A DNA stretch of 64,000 nucleotides, from contig SUWG01000004.1 in NCBI GenBank assembly GCA_015061625.1, positions 1-64,000 on the forward strand, read 5' to 3'. This DNA comes from Lentisphaerota bacterium. Lineage in GTDB: Bacteria; Verrucomicrobiota; Lentisphaeria; Victivallales; Victivallaceae. The notes beneath the pieces are model-generated. The model had not been told where the DNA came from. It was given only the letters and a program-made list of their open reading frames with translations, and made no database searches. Both the position numbers and the translations under genes were made by a program. Below are positions 51,010 to 61,100 of the stretch, one piece after another (within the stretch, counting starts at the first letter, position 1; each line of letters begins with the position of its first letter).

Positions 51010-51906
51010 ATGGAAACAATGATAAAAACATTTCAACTTGAAAAATTGCGCCCGCTGGAAAACATTCCGGTAAAAATCCGGGATACCTATCAGGATGAAT
51101 CTGCGGAAGCACATACTCACGACTATATTGAAATCGCCATGGTTCATAATGGTCGCGGCACCCATTTGAACCATTTTGCCGATGGCAGAGTCATCTCCAA
51201 TACAATAATCAAAGGTGATGTTTTTGTTATTTTACCGGGTGAAGTGCATTCATACGCAAACTGCCGGGGATACCGGGTTTATAATTTGTGCATTGCAACC
51301 GACTTTTTTGATCAACTGGATAAAGATTTATGCAATTTGAAACATTATCATGATTTCTTTTCCCCTGATCGTCCGCAAAAAGTCAATCAACTGCATCTGC
51401 TGCCGGAAGCATTCAACGATGCTGAAGAGAAATTACGCCGTCTGTCGATGGCGATCCGTTCCGATATGCCAAGCAATATTCTGGCAATCAAAATAGCCTT
51501 GAGCGACTATTTGTTTACAGTATTCGACAGTGATTCACGCAGCTGGCACACTCCGGAAAAAGATTTGAATTCCCGGCTTTTTCAATCCATTATTCAACTC
51601 GAAGCCGCTCCGGAAAAGAAATTCGATCTCCGTTCTGTTGCCAAAAAAGCCGGCATGAGCAGTTCCGGCTATGCTCACAAATTCAAAGAGATCACCGGGG
51701 TGTCGCCGGGAGACTACTGTTTATTTTTGAAACTGGATAAAGTTCGGCAACTGTTGGAAGACAAACCGTTATCGTTGACCGAAATAGCATTAATCTGTGG
51801 TTTTACCGACAGCAATTACATGATCAGAGCATTCAAAAAACGTTTTGGCATAACTCCAGGAGCCTATCGGAGCAGTTGTCGCCAAATCACCAAAACAATT
51901 CCATAA
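51010..51906 (+). CDS. AraC-family transcriptional regulator
   Basis: A 298-residue regulator. The N-terminal 150 residues form a cupin-like sensor (AHTHDYIEIAMVHNGRGTHL, VFVILPGEVHSYANCRGYRV). The C-terminal 100 residues carry two HTH units: FDLRSVAKKAGMSSSGYAHK and LSLTEIALICGFTDSNYMIR, ending FKKRFGITPGAYR. It is divergent from the glycan cluster and probably activates it in response to a sugar. The start could be ATG 51010 or the ATG 9 bases later. No strong ribosome site is visible for either. Confidence 0.88.
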   Translation: METMIKTFQLEKLRPLENIPVKIRDTYQDESAEAHTHDYIEIAMVHNGRGTHLNHFADGRVISNTIIKGDVFVILPGEVHSYANCRGYRVYNLCIATDFFDQLDKDLCNLKHYHDFFSPDRPQKVNQLHLLPEAFNDAEEKLRRLSMAIRSDMPSNILAIKIALSDYLFTVFDSDSRSWHTPEKDLNSRLFQSIIQLEAAPEKKFDLRSVAKKAGMSSSGYAHKFKEITGVSPGDYCLFLKLDKVRQLLEDKPLSLTEIALICGFTDSNYMIRAFKKRFGITPGAYRSSCRQITKTIP

Positions 51907-51988
51907 AACATTTGCATTCCATTATTGTTCATGCTATATTAATGTTTTCAGTTATTATATTGCAAAATTAAAATTCTTGTGGGGAATC

Positions 51989-52881
51989 ATGGCTAAAATA
52001 CAATGTAAAATGTGCGGTGGTGAGTTGCAGCTGCCGGAAGGGATGTATTCCGGAAGTTGTCCGTATTGCGGCACGTTGACCACCTTCCCCAAAGTTTCCA
52101 GTGAAGAACTGGAAAATCTCTACAACCGGGCCGAACACTTCCGCCGGATCAATGAATATGATAAAGCGGTTTCCGCTTATGAAAAGATCGTGGAAATCAA
52201 TCCGGATGATGCCGAAGCGTATTGGGGGGTGGTCATTTCCAAATTCGGTATCGAATATGTGGAAGACCCGGTAAGCCACGAGCGTATCCCCACCTGTCAC
52301 CGGGTGCATTATGAGTCGATTTTAGCTGATGCCGATTATCTTAACGCTTTGGAAAAAGCCGGAAGTTATGAAAAAGATATCTACGAAGCCGAAGCCAAAC
52401 GCATTGCCGAAATCCAGCGGGATATTTTGACGATTTCCAACAATGAACAGCCGTTTGATATCTTTATCTGTTACAAGGAAAGCGACAATTTCAATAAGCG
52501 CACCAGAGATTCAGTTACGGCACAGGAAATCTATTATCAACTGACCAATGCCGGATACAAGGTGTTTTTTTCCCGCATCACGTTGGAAAGCAAACTCGGT
52601 AAACAATATGAGCCGTATATTTTTGCGGCGTTGAATTCTGCTAAAGTAATGCTGGTCATCGGTTCGCAAAAAGAATATTTTGATGCGGTATGGGTGCGCA
52701 ATGAGTGGAGCCGTTTTCTCGCTTTGATGAAAAAAGACCGCTCCAAACTGCTCATCCCCTGTTATAAGGATATGGATGCTTACGATATCCCGGATGCGTT
52801 GTCGATGTTTCAGGCGCAGGATATGGGTAAGATCGGCTTTATTCAGGATTTGCTCCATGGCATAAAAAAGGTGATCGCTAA
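51989..52881 (+). repeat. Duplicated block, copy 2 (zinc ribbon-TPR-TIR)
   Basis: This matches 30476-31371 base for base with few changes, most of them synonymous. The offset is 21513 bases and the orientation is direct. Confidence 0.85.
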
Positions 52882-53785
52882 AAAAGAAGAACATTCGGTC
52901 ACAACAGATGCGGCAGCAACTTCCGGAGACAAAAATCACCCATTGCTCCGCCGGGCAAAACTCTTTCTCGAAAATAACGATTTTGAATCGGCCAAAGAGT
53001 ATTGCGAAAAAACTCTCGACCAGGATCCGGAAAACGCCTGGGCATACTACTATCGAATGCGGGCAGAATTATACATTTCCAATCTCGAAGAGTTGTTACT
53101 GTCTGATTTTATTCATACCAATTCCTATCGGATGGCCAGAAAATTTGCGAATACAGAATTGAATTTATTACTTGATCGAATCGTTAAAAAACAAAAAAAA
53201 TTTTTCGAGCAAGAGTCCGTTTTATCGACAAACAGCCAGGAATATAATACACCGCAATCACACTTAATTATTCAGGAAAAAATCAGAGAACAACTCACCG
53301 TTTTCACCAAATTACTTTTTGAAGAAAATACAGCTATATACAAACGAACGGATGTAATTGAAGTTTTGCAAAACTGCAGAACCATTATCTGTTGCAACAC
53401 TTTATTCAGCAAATCAGCCATTTTATCCTTCCGACGCTCATTATTTAAAGAAAAAAATACGTTGCTATCCACCAGAAAAAAGGGTGAAGTGGCCAATATA
53501 ATACAAGCAATCGACGATTGTCTGAAAGCTACAGGGGATAACCATACCCAAAACAACTTTCCCAAGACTGCAACTCCGGTGCATCACCCACAAAAAATGC
53601 ACCGACCGGTGCAAACGCCTCCGCAAAACAATCAGGTACAAAATTTTTATCAAACGCAGGGTCCGCATTCGTATGCAGGAGTATCTCCTGCACAAGCAAA
53701 AAAACAAAACGATGGATGCGTTGAAACCGGCGTTGGATGCGGAGTTATCCTGTTTATAATTATGGTGATCGTCAATTCATGTTAG
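51989..53785 (+). CDS. TIR protein with zinc ribbon and TPR, tail-anchored paralogue
   Basis: The protein has 598 residues. The first ~295 are almost the same as in the TIR protein at 30476: zinc ribbon (C6/C9/C24/C27), TPR-like pair, TIR with FDIFICYKESD and the candidate catalytic glutamate in WVRNEW. A second TPR-like unit follows (about 318-355). The remainder differs: a helical, A/T-rich segment (about 390-510), a Pro/Gln/His-rich linker, and a C-terminal membrane segment (GVGCGVILFIIMVIVN) that ends the protein. There is no leucine-rich tail. The start is ATG 51989, with GTGGGGA upstream. The 3' end overlaps the convergent phosphoesterase gene by 4 bases. Confidence 0.83.
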   Translation: MAKIQCKMCGGELQLPEGMYSGSCPYCGTLTTFPKVSSEELENLYNRAEHFRRINEYDKAVSAYEKIVEINPDDAEAYWGVVISKFGIEYVEDPVSHERIPTCHRVHYESILADADYLNALEKAGSYEKDIYEAEAKRIAEIQRDILTISNNEQPFDIFICYKESDNFNKRTRDSVTAQEIYYQLTNAGYKVFFSRITLESKLGKQYEPYIFAALNSAKVMLVIGSQKEYFDAVWVRNEWSRFLALMKKDRSKLLIPCYKDMDAYDIPDALSMFQAQDMGKIGFIQDLLHGIKKVIAKKEEHSVTTDAAATSGDKNHPLLRRAKLFLENNDFESAKEYCEKTLDQDPENAWAYYYRMRAELYISNLEELLLSDFIHTNSYRMARKFANTELNLLLDRIVKKQKKFFEQESVLSTNSQEYNTPQSHLIIQEKIREQLTVFTKLLFEENTAIYKRTDVIEVLQNCRTIICCNTLFSKSAILSFRRSLFKEKNTLLSTRKKGEVANIIQAIDDCLKATGDNHTQNNFPKTATPVHHPQKMHRPVQTPPQNNQVQNFYQTQGPHSYAGVSPAQAKKQNDGCVETGVGCGVILFIIMVIVNSC

Positions 53786-54588
53786 TTTAATGGCACTTGA
53801 GTAAATCGAAACGAATGTTTGTCAACATCACACTCGATTTCTACCATTGAGGCATTACTGCTTACAGAACCGGCACAACATTCACCCCTGCCCTGTTGAT
53901 CTACTTTCAAATACGGCTTATGAACATGACCGCAAAGCACCAGATCCAATTTTTTCTGCGCCATTAGTTCAAGCACTTTTTTCTGACCGAAAAGCCGGTG
54001 GCGCATCCGCAAAAACGGATGTTCTTCGGTCATCGGATAGTGCGAAATCAGGACTTTGGGCTTATCAGGATTTTCAACACAGGCTTTTTCTATAAATTCA
54101 CTGGTACTCTTCTTCAAAAATCCCCATGAGCAGAGCAGATTTGATGGTGCACTTGTATTAACGATCAGCATTTCAACGCCGCCGTATTCTATTTTATGAG
54201 GAAAGGAGTCAAAAGTGTATTTATTTTGCGACATCACCTGCACAGCATTTTTGACCGCTTCCACGCACTTTTTCCGCTTCACATAACAATCATGGTTGCC
54301 GGGAGTATAGATCAGAGGAATGTTTGAACTATACAAAGGCTTGATAATTTCAAGCACTTTAACAAATTCTCCCGGTTGGCCGGCACTGGTCAAATCTCCG
54401 GTACATACTGCAACGTCCGGTTTGGTATCCATGATATATTCCACTGCCTTTGCAAGATGGGAAAGATCGTGACGGAATTTACGCCGGAATTTGTAGTTGA
54501 ACACCCCAACCCAGCGTTTGTCAAAGTATGCCATAAAATCCTCTGCCGGACCGCCACCATGCGGATCAGAGAAATGTACTATTTTCAT
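53782..54588 (-). CDS. Calcineurin-like metallophosphoesterase
   Basis: A 268-residue cytoplasmic protein. The metal ligands are visible as FSDPHGGG (D-x-H), CTGDLTSAG, PGNHDCY, ISHYPMTEEHP and CGHVHKPY, the full set for this fold, so it should be an active phosphoesterase. It differs from the one at 233 in having the classical GHVH end and a shorter tail. The substrate is unknown. It has its own consensus promoter, divergent from argD, and its end meets the TIR paralogue's 3' end (4-base overlap). Confidence 0.87.
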   Translation of the reverse strand: MKIVHFSDPHGGGPAEDFMAYFDKRWVGVFNYKFRRKFRHDLSHLAKAVEYIMDTKPDVAVCTGDLTSAGQPGEFVKVLEIIKPLYSSNIPLIYTPGNHDCYVKRKKCVEAVKNAVQVMSQNKYTFDSFPHKIEYGGVEMLIVNTSAPSNLLCSWGFLKKSTSEFIEKACVENPDKPKVLISHYPMTEEHPFLRMRHRLFGQKKVLELMAQKKLDLVLCGHVHKPYLKVDQQGRGECCAGSVSSNASMVEIECDVDKHSFRFTQVPLN

Positions 54589-54611
54589 ATCAGTTCTCCA
54601 GATTTTTGCTT

Positions 54612-54640
54612 AATATAACCGAAAAAATGCTGATTGTCAA
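54612..54640 (-). promoter_or_regulatory. Promoter of the second metallophosphoesterase gene
   Basis: On the minus strand, a perfect -35 TTGACA (54635-54640), 17 bases, and -10 TATATT (54612-54617). Confidence 0.75.
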
Positions 54641-54660
54641 GTAAAAAGGAATAATTTGAC

Positions 54661-54688
54661 TTGCTTTTTGAGAAATCGGGTTTATATT
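54661..54688 (+). promoter_or_regulatory. Promoter of argD-argF-mntP
   Basis: A -35 TTGCTT (54661-54666), 16 bases, and -10 TATATT (54683-54688). A TTGACT directly upstream (54656-54661) is an alternative -35 with longer spacing. No ARG-box palindrome was seen. Confidence 0.55.
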
Positions 54689-54727
54689 ATCTGTTTACTT
54701 GATATCGTTTCATAGGGATTTTGTATC

Positions 54728-55936
54728 ATGGGAAAACTTTTTGAAGAAACTGCTGATAAATTCAAATCTTATGTCATGCCGACTTACAGCCCGCAGATAA
54801 TGTTTGTCCGCGGCAAAGACACCCGGCTCTGGGATGATGATGGGAATGAGTATCTGGATTTTGCCTCTGGTATCGCCGTCTGTTCCCTGGGACATTGCAA
54901 CGAGCGTGTCACCCGTGCCATTCAGGAGCAATGCGGAAAACTCGTGCATATTTCCAATCTTTATATGAATGAACTCATGCCCGAACTTGCCCGCCGGCTG
55001 GCAGCCAACGCCATGCCCGGCAGCAAAGTATTTTTCTGCAATTCCGGAGCAGAAGCCAATGAAGGTGTGATCAAACTTGCCCGTAAATACGGCAATAAAA
55101 CCGGGCGCAATCATATTATTTCCATGGACAACAGTTTTCATGGCAGAACACTGGCTACCCTCGCCGCCACCGGCCGGGCCAAATACCGCAAAGGCTTTGA
55201 ACCGGATATGCCGGGTTTTTCACAAGTTCCTTTCAATGATTTTGATGCTTTGAAAGCTGCCGTCAATGATAACACTTGCGCCGTTATGCTGGAAATGCTC
55301 CAGGGCGAAGGCGGAGTATTCCCAGCCGACAGGGAATATTTGAAAAAAGTTCGTGCGCTCTGTGATGAGAAAGATATTCTTTTGCTTTGTGATGAAGTTC
55401 AATGCGGCATGGGGCGTCTCGGCACCCGTTTTGCCTATCAGAAATTCGGCATTGAGCCGGATGTGCTGACGATGGCCAAAGCCATTGCCAATGGATTCCC
55501 GATGGGGGCGATCGTTGCCGGAAAGAAATGTGCTGATGTCTTTGAAGTCGGCAACCATGCCAGTACATTCGGCGGCACTCCGTTGGCTTGTGCTGCTGCA
55601 TTGGCGGTTCAGGATGCATTTGATCAGGATGGCGTTTTGGAAAACTGCGAAAAAGAAGGGGAATTTCTCCGTGCAGAGTTATCCCGGATTGCTGAAAAAT
55701 ATGAATTTATCAAAACTGTGCGCGGCATGGGATTGATGATCGGCATGGTGCTTGACCGTCCGGCAGGTGGTCTTGCCTCGCTTTTACTCAAGGATAAAAT
55801 GGTGGCCCTGACCGCCGGAGAAACGGTTCTCCGTTTGGTTCCGCCGTTGACGATCACCAGAGAGGATAGCGAACTGGCAATCGCAAAGATCGCCAAAGCG
55901 GTAGAAGAATTTGCAAAACAGGAGGGATTGAAATAA
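54728..55936 (+). CDS. argD: Acetylornithine aminotransferase
   Basis: A PLP class III aminotransferase making N-acetylornithine in arginine synthesis. It has 402 residues. The signatures are LDFASGIAVCSLGHCN, FFCNSGAEANEGVIKLARKY, the PLP aspartate in LLCDEVQCGMGRLG, and the lysine in TMAKAIANGFPMGAIV. Its pairing with argF makes the arginine role more likely than a related ornithine or GABA role. It shares one base with argF (TAATG), so translation is coupled. Confidence 0.93.
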   Translation: MGKLFEETADKFKSYVMPTYSPQIMFVRGKDTRLWDDDGNEYLDFASGIAVCSLGHCNERVTRAIQEQCGKLVHISNLYMNELMPELARRLAANAMPGSKVFFCNSGAEANEGVIKLARKYGNKTGRNHIISMDNSFHGRTLATLAATGRAKYRKGFEPDMPGFSQVPFNDFDALKAAVNDNTCAVMLEMLQGEGGVFPADREYLKKVRALCDEKDILLLCDEVQCGMGRLGTRFAYQKFGIEPDVLTMAKAIANGFPMGAIVAGKKCADVFEVGNHASTFGGTPLACAAALAVQDAFDQDGVLENCEKEGEFLRAELSRIAEKYEFIKTVRGMGLMIGMVLDRPAGGLASLLLKDKMVALTAGETVLRLVPPLTITREDSELAIAKIAKAVEEFAKQEGLK

Positions 55937-56841
55937 TGAAAAAAGATTTTCTCACACTTCAGGATATCACCAGAGATGATCTGGAAAAAATTTTTGAGTT
56001 ATCCGTGAAATTGAAAAATGAGCGTGGTGATCAAAATTACAAACCGCTTGCAGGAAAAAGCATCGGTTTGATTTTTGCAAAATCTTCTACCCGCACCCGC
56101 ATTTCATTTGAAGTCGGCGTCAGTGAACTTGGCGGCTATCCCCTCTATTTGGATCAGTCAAAAATGCAAGTCGGGCGCGGTGAGACCATTGCGGATACCG
56201 CTCATGTAATGAGCCGTTATCTGCATGGCATCGTCATCCGTACATTTGCTCATGCCGACGTGGCAGAACTTGCCCGTGAAGCATCTATCCCGGTCATCAA
56301 TGCCCTTACCGATGAATTTCATCCCTGCCAGTTGTTGGCGGATATGCTGACGATCAAAGAGTATTCCGGCAAAGTTGACAACTCGATCCGGATTGCTTTT
56401 TACGGCGATGGCCGCAGCAATATGGCAAACTCCCTGATTCTTGCTGCAAAACTTACCGGCATGGAACTGATTATTGCCGCTCCCGAAGAAGAACGCCCCA
56501 GTTGTGAACTCATCGGTGATGCCAAAAATATTGTCTGGGAAAAAGATCCGGTAAAAGCAGCAGAAGGAGTTGATTATTTCTACACTGACGTTTGGGTCAG
56601 TATGGGCTTTGAAGAAGAACGTGCCCGCAGAATGGAAATTTTCCGTCCTTATCAGGTAACGTCCAAACTCTTTGAAAAGGCCAAACCTCAAGCGAAGTTT
56701 CTGCACTGTCTGCCTGCTCACCGCGGCGAAGAAGTTGCTGCAGACGTGATGGATTCAGCACGTTCAATCGTCTTTGATGAAGCAGAAAACCGTCTGCACG
56801 CCCAAAAAGCTTTGATGGCGATGCTTATCGGCGGTAAATAA
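55936..56841 (+). CDS. argF: Ornithine carbamoyltransferase
   Basis: This enzyme forms citrulline from ornithine and carbamoyl phosphate. It has 301 residues. The carbamoyl-phosphate site is KSSTRTR (residues 49-55). The conserved FHPCQLLADMLTI and the ornithine-site HCLPAHRGEEV follow. DVWVSMGFEEE is the usual SMG loop. Its stop overlaps the mntP start by one base (TAATG). argC is elsewhere in the window, and argB, argG and argH are not present. Confidence 0.95.
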   Translation: MKKDFLTLQDITRDDLEKIFELSVKLKNERGDQNYKPLAGKSIGLIFAKSSTRTRISFEVGVSELGGYPLYLDQSKMQVGRGETIADTAHVMSRYLHGIVIRTFAHADVAELAREASIPVINALTDEFHPCQLLADMLTIKEYSGKVDNSIRIAFYGDGRSNMANSLILAAKLTGMELIIAAPEEERPSCELIGDAKNIVWEKDPVKAAEGVDYFYTDVWVSMGFEEERARRMEIFRPYQVTSKLFEKAKPQAKFLHCLPAHRGEEVAADVMDSARSIVFDEAENRLHAQKALMAMLIGGK

Positions 56842-57422
56842 TGACTCTGACTGAAATCATTCTTATCGCATTCGGGGTGTCGGTGGATGCGGCGGCTGTA
56901 TCCGTAAGCGGTTCATTGTGTCCCGGTAAATACTCAAAGCGGCGTTGTGCATTCAATGCCGCTTTGTTTTTTGGCGGCTTTCAATTTTTCATGCCACTTG
57001 CCGGATTCTTTTCCGCGACTTTTCTGACTGATGCCGTTGCCGCCTTTGATCATTATCTTGCCTGCGGATTATTAACTTCAGTCGGCGGCAAAATGATATA
57101 TGAAGCATTTTGCAAAAACAAATCCGGTGAAACTTGTCCATTGGGGGAGTTTTTCTCTGCCGGAAATCTTTTTTTCCCGGCGATTGCCACCAGTTTGGAT
57201 GCGTTTGCAATCGGAGCAAGTTTAGCATTCAGCAAAAATTCAGTATGGCTGCCGGCAGCGATGATGGGAATCGTAACTGCTGGCGTTTCCGCATTTTGCG
57301 TAATTCTTGGCAAACGTTTAGCTGCGACTTCTGCAAATGAAAAAATAATGACCATTGCGGGAGGCAGTGTGATAATATTTATTGGAATAAAAATCCTATT
57401 GCAGGATTTGGGAGTCTTATAA
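56841..57422 (+). CDS. mntP: Manganese efflux pump MntP
   Basis: A 193-residue membrane protein with six hydrophobic segments. The family motifs are two aspartate-containing repeats: FGVSVDAAAVSVSGSL at the start, and ATSLDAFAIGASLAF near 115-129. MntP exports Mn2+. It is coupled to argF by a one-base overlap, which is an odd partnership; OTC itself is not known to need manganese, so the link may be only transcriptional. No yybP-ykoY riboswitch precedes it because it is the third gene of the operon. A terminator follows. Confidence 0.88.
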   Translation: MTLTEIILIAFGVSVDAAAVSVSGSLCPGKYSKRRCAFNAALFFGGFQFFMPLAGFFSATFLTDAVAAFDHYLACGLLTSVGGKMIYEAFCKNKSGETCPLGEFFSAGNLFFPAIATSLDAFAIGASLAFSKNSVWLPAAMMGIVTAGVSAFCVILGKRLAATSANEKIMTIAGGSVIIFIGIKILLQDLGVL

Positions 57423-57442
57423 AAGATCAACATTCCAAAACA

Positions 57443-57474
57443 AAAACTCAAAGGAACAAACCTTTGAGTTTTTT
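57443..57474. terminator. Bidirectional terminator after mntP
   Basis: AAAACTCAAAGG pairs with CCTTTGAGTTTT, with a 6-base loop and T-runs on both sides. It also serves the minus-strand gene ending at 57478. Confidence 0.88.
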
Positions 57475-57477
57475 ATT

Positions 57478-58158
57478 TTATAAATTCAAAATACGTTGTC
57501 TGTTTTGCGGATCACGATGCAAAGCACTCATTTCCATCCCCGGAGTAAATTCATGAACTTCTCCGGAAACGATTTCTGCGACAGAACCATCAAACCTGGT
57601 GCCGATAACCCGCAGTTGCAGTCTGGGATTTTGCGTAGCATGAAAGATCATCCCCGGGAAAACCCCTGCCCCGGCGCCGATTGAAATCACTACAACTTTC
57701 AAATCCCGGTCAGCGGCCAATACCCGGCAACTTCCGATATCAGAATTTCCGGGAATCGTCAAAGCAGCGAAGCCCATTGCCGCTCTTTCCAATTCATCCA
57801 GACGCAATTCGATTTGGGCTTTCCGAGCTGGCCCCAAAGGCAATTCAACCAAAAGTCTACGGCATTCATCCCGAACAGACAATGCTTTCATCGACAAAGC
57901 ATTGCCCCGTCTGGCCAATTCTTCCAGCATCAGCAATACCCGCCGTTCCCGTTCAGAAAGTTCCATTTGAGTATGATCCAAAGCCAAATCAGCCAACCAT
58001 TGTCTGTAACCGGCCAATTCACGCTCTGCCTGGGCTAATTTTTCTCTCAATTCCCGGTTTTCGCGTTCCAAACGCTCAACTTCAGATTCCGGCGGATTGG
58101 CCCACAGCCATCCGCCGGACATCATCAGCAATAGAAATATTGAGAAAATTTTCACCAT
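57478..58158 (-). CDS. Exported coiled-coil protein of unknown function
   Basis: A 226-residue protein with a signal peptide (to about residue 20, SGGWLWA). A coiled coil follows (about 24-60; EVERLERENRELREKLAQAE) with a helical region to 125. The C-terminal domain is beta-rich, including LKVVVISIGAGAGVFPGMIF and GSVAEIVSGEVHEFTPGM. The general plan (coiled coil, then a small beta domain) recalls MreC, but the N-terminus and sequence are not convincing, so I leave it unassigned. It lies 14 bases after the RND pump gene and may be in that operon. Confidence 0.7.
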   Translation of the reverse strand: MVKIFSIFLLLMMSGGWLWANPPESEVERLERENRELREKLAQAERELAGYRQWLADLALDHTQMELSERERRVLLMLEELARRGNALSMKALSVRDECRRLLVELPLGPARKAQIELRLDELERAAMGFAALTIPGNSDIGSCRVLAADRDLKVVVISIGAGAGVFPGMIFHATQNPRLQLRVIGTRFDGSVAEIVSGEVHEFTPGMEMSALHRDPQNRQRILNL

Positions 58159-58172
58159 TTCACTCTTCTGAT

Positions 58173-61100
58173 TTATTTTTTATTGCGATCAAACCAACCG
58201 TAAACCCATTCACGCGCACGCTGGAAGAATGCATACAACGCAGGAATGAATACAATACCAACGATAGTTGACAAAAGCATCCCATAGAAAGTTGTAATAC
58301 CGATAGCCTGACGACTTCCGGCACCGGCACCGGTGGCAATCACCATTGGGAATACGCCGATGACGAATGACCATGCCGTCATCAACACCGCACGGTAACG
58401 ATGGCTGAAACCATTTTGGGCTGCTTCTTCAACCGATTTGCCTGATTCACGCTCCTGTTTCGAAAATTCAACCATCAGAATCGCATTTTTACAAGCCAGA
58501 CCGATCAACATAACAATACCCAACTGGGCGTAAATACTGAAATCCAATCCGCTGTACTTCATTCCGATAAATCCACCAAGCATCGCGAAGAAGAAGCTCA
58601 ACACCACTGAAATCGGGATAGTCCAACTTTCATACTGACCGACGAGGAAGAGGTAGCCGAATACCAACGCAAGGATCAACAACTGGATGATTCGTCCTTC
58701 GTTGCCACGCTCCTGATAACTCATATCAGTCCAACTGATCTGATATCCGTTTTTGAATTCATCTTCAGCCATTATTTTCTCAATTTCTTTCATCACAGTC
58801 TGACTGCTGACTCCGGGCAATGCCTGAACAGTGATTTTCGCCGAGAGCAACTGATTGAAACGGGTCAACGAACGGGAACCGGCAGTGCGGCGAAGCGTAG
58901 CAAATGCGCCGAGTTCAACCATGGCACCACGATCACTTCTGACCTGCAACTGCAACAATCCATTGGTATCCGCACGTTCCTCATCCTCGGATTGCATTTT
59001 CACTTTGAACGAGTACCCCATCAGGTTGAAGTCATTGACATACTCTGATGCAACATTACTCATCAAAACCGAGAAAATCTGACTTTTACTGACACCGAGA
59101 GCAGCGGCCTTTTCAAAATCCACATCAAGATACATTTCCGGAGTTCCGCTTTCAAAACTGCCGAATGCCATCATCACCATTCCCTGCAGAGAATTCAATC
59201 GCATCAAAAGACGATTCATCGTTTGCTGCAACTGTTCCGGTGTCTGCCCGGCATTGGCCTGAAGCATAAAAGTCACACCGCCGGTAACACCCAACCCCAT
59301 AATAGCCGGCGGCTGGAAGAAGTTGATTCTTGCTTCCGGAATTTCTGCGGCAATTTGTTGAAGCCTTGCCTGAATCGCATTGATTTGAGTTTCAGGAGTA
59401 TTCCGCAAATCCCAATCATCAAGAGTCATAATAAATGTACCGCAGTTCTCACCGGCACCGCTGGTAAAACTGTAACCGTAAATACTGATACAGTTTTCGA
59501 TACCTGGGATTTGGTCGATTTGTGATTCGATTTGCTGCAGTACCCGGTTGGTTTCCGCCAGAGTTGCACCGGGGCGCAACTCAACCATTCCCATAATCGC
59601 GCCCTTATCTTCGGTCGGAATGAACGATCCGGGAATAGAACTCAAATAATAGTAGTTCATATAGATCACGCCGGCAAAAATCACGATCGCAATGATTGTA
59701 TACCGCACCATAAAGCGGGATATTTTCATATAACCTTTGCAAGACCAGGCCAGCGCCTTATTAAAACCGCGGAAAACAACATTTTCTTTGGGTTTACGCA
59801 ATAACAAGGCACAAAGAGCCGGGCTGAGAGTCAAAGCGTTGACAGTTGACAAACACAGCGATATGCACATTGTGACCGAGAACTGCAAATAAATAGTTCC
59901 CACCATGCCGCCATAGAACCCCACCGGCACATAAATCGCAACAATAACCAATGTCGTTGCAATAACCGCACCGGTAATCTGTTTCATACTTTTGCTGGCA
60001 GCTTCTTTCGGAGAAAGTCCCTCTTCTTCAATCAATCGCATACAGTTTTCTGTGACTACGATAGCATCATCGACCAGAGATCCGATAACCAGAATCAAGC
60101 CGAACATGGTCAGCAAGTTGATAGAAAATCCGAGCGGGATCAGGAAGATGAAAGTACCGATCAAACTGACCGGGATCGTCAACGTCGGCACCAAAGTAGC
60201 ACGCCAATCCTGCAGGAAAAGATAAGTAATTGCCACCACCAGAATCAGAGTAAGCAACAAAGTTTCGAAAATTTCTGCCATCGTGATCCGGATGTATTCA
60301 GTAGGATCATAACCGATTTGATAATCGACACCTTCGGGGAACTGGGTTTCTTTCAATTCTGCCAACAACGCATTGGCTCTGGCGACCACATCAAGAGCAT
60401 TGGCATCGGTATTGCGGTAAATCATCAAAGCGATTGCATCCTCGCCATTGAAACGGCTGCCGTTAGTGTAACTTTCAGCCCCCAACTCGACTCTGGCTAT
60501 GTCTTTAAGCTTGACTTGTTCGCCGTTTTCTTTGGAAAGAACGATGATATTTTCAAATTCCTCAACGGTATGCAAACGGCCGAGAGTGGTCAACTTAAAC
60601 TGAATATATTCACTGCTGCCTTCGGTTCCGATAGAACCGGCGGCTGCCTGCACATTTTGGGCCTGAATTGCATTACTGACATCAGCAGTTGAAATACCCA
60701 ACCCTGCCATTTTCCGGGTATCCAGCCAGATACGCATGGAGTAGTTACGTTCCCCCATGATCGATACTTCACTGATCCCGGGAACACGCGACAGGGGGTC
60801 TCGGACATTGGTACGGATAAAGTTGGATAATTCGGTCAATGACAACACCGATCCATCGGTCGTGAAGTTGTAAAGAGCCAAAATATCTCCACTGCGCTTG
60901 AATTGACGCACACCGTTACGTTTCACAACATCCGGCAAAAGCGGCTCTGCCCGCTTCACCGCATTTTGCACATTGACCAGGTTGATATCGGTATCACTTC
61001 CTGATTCAAAGGTAATTTCCAGCATATACATACCGTTATTACTGCAAGTACTGCTGAAGTAGAGCAAACCTTCCAAGCCGTTGCACTGTTCCTCAATAAC

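Noticed and set aside
57478-58158. MreC
   Set aside because: A coiled coil with a beta domain is similar in outline, but the domain is too short and typical MreC motifs are missing.
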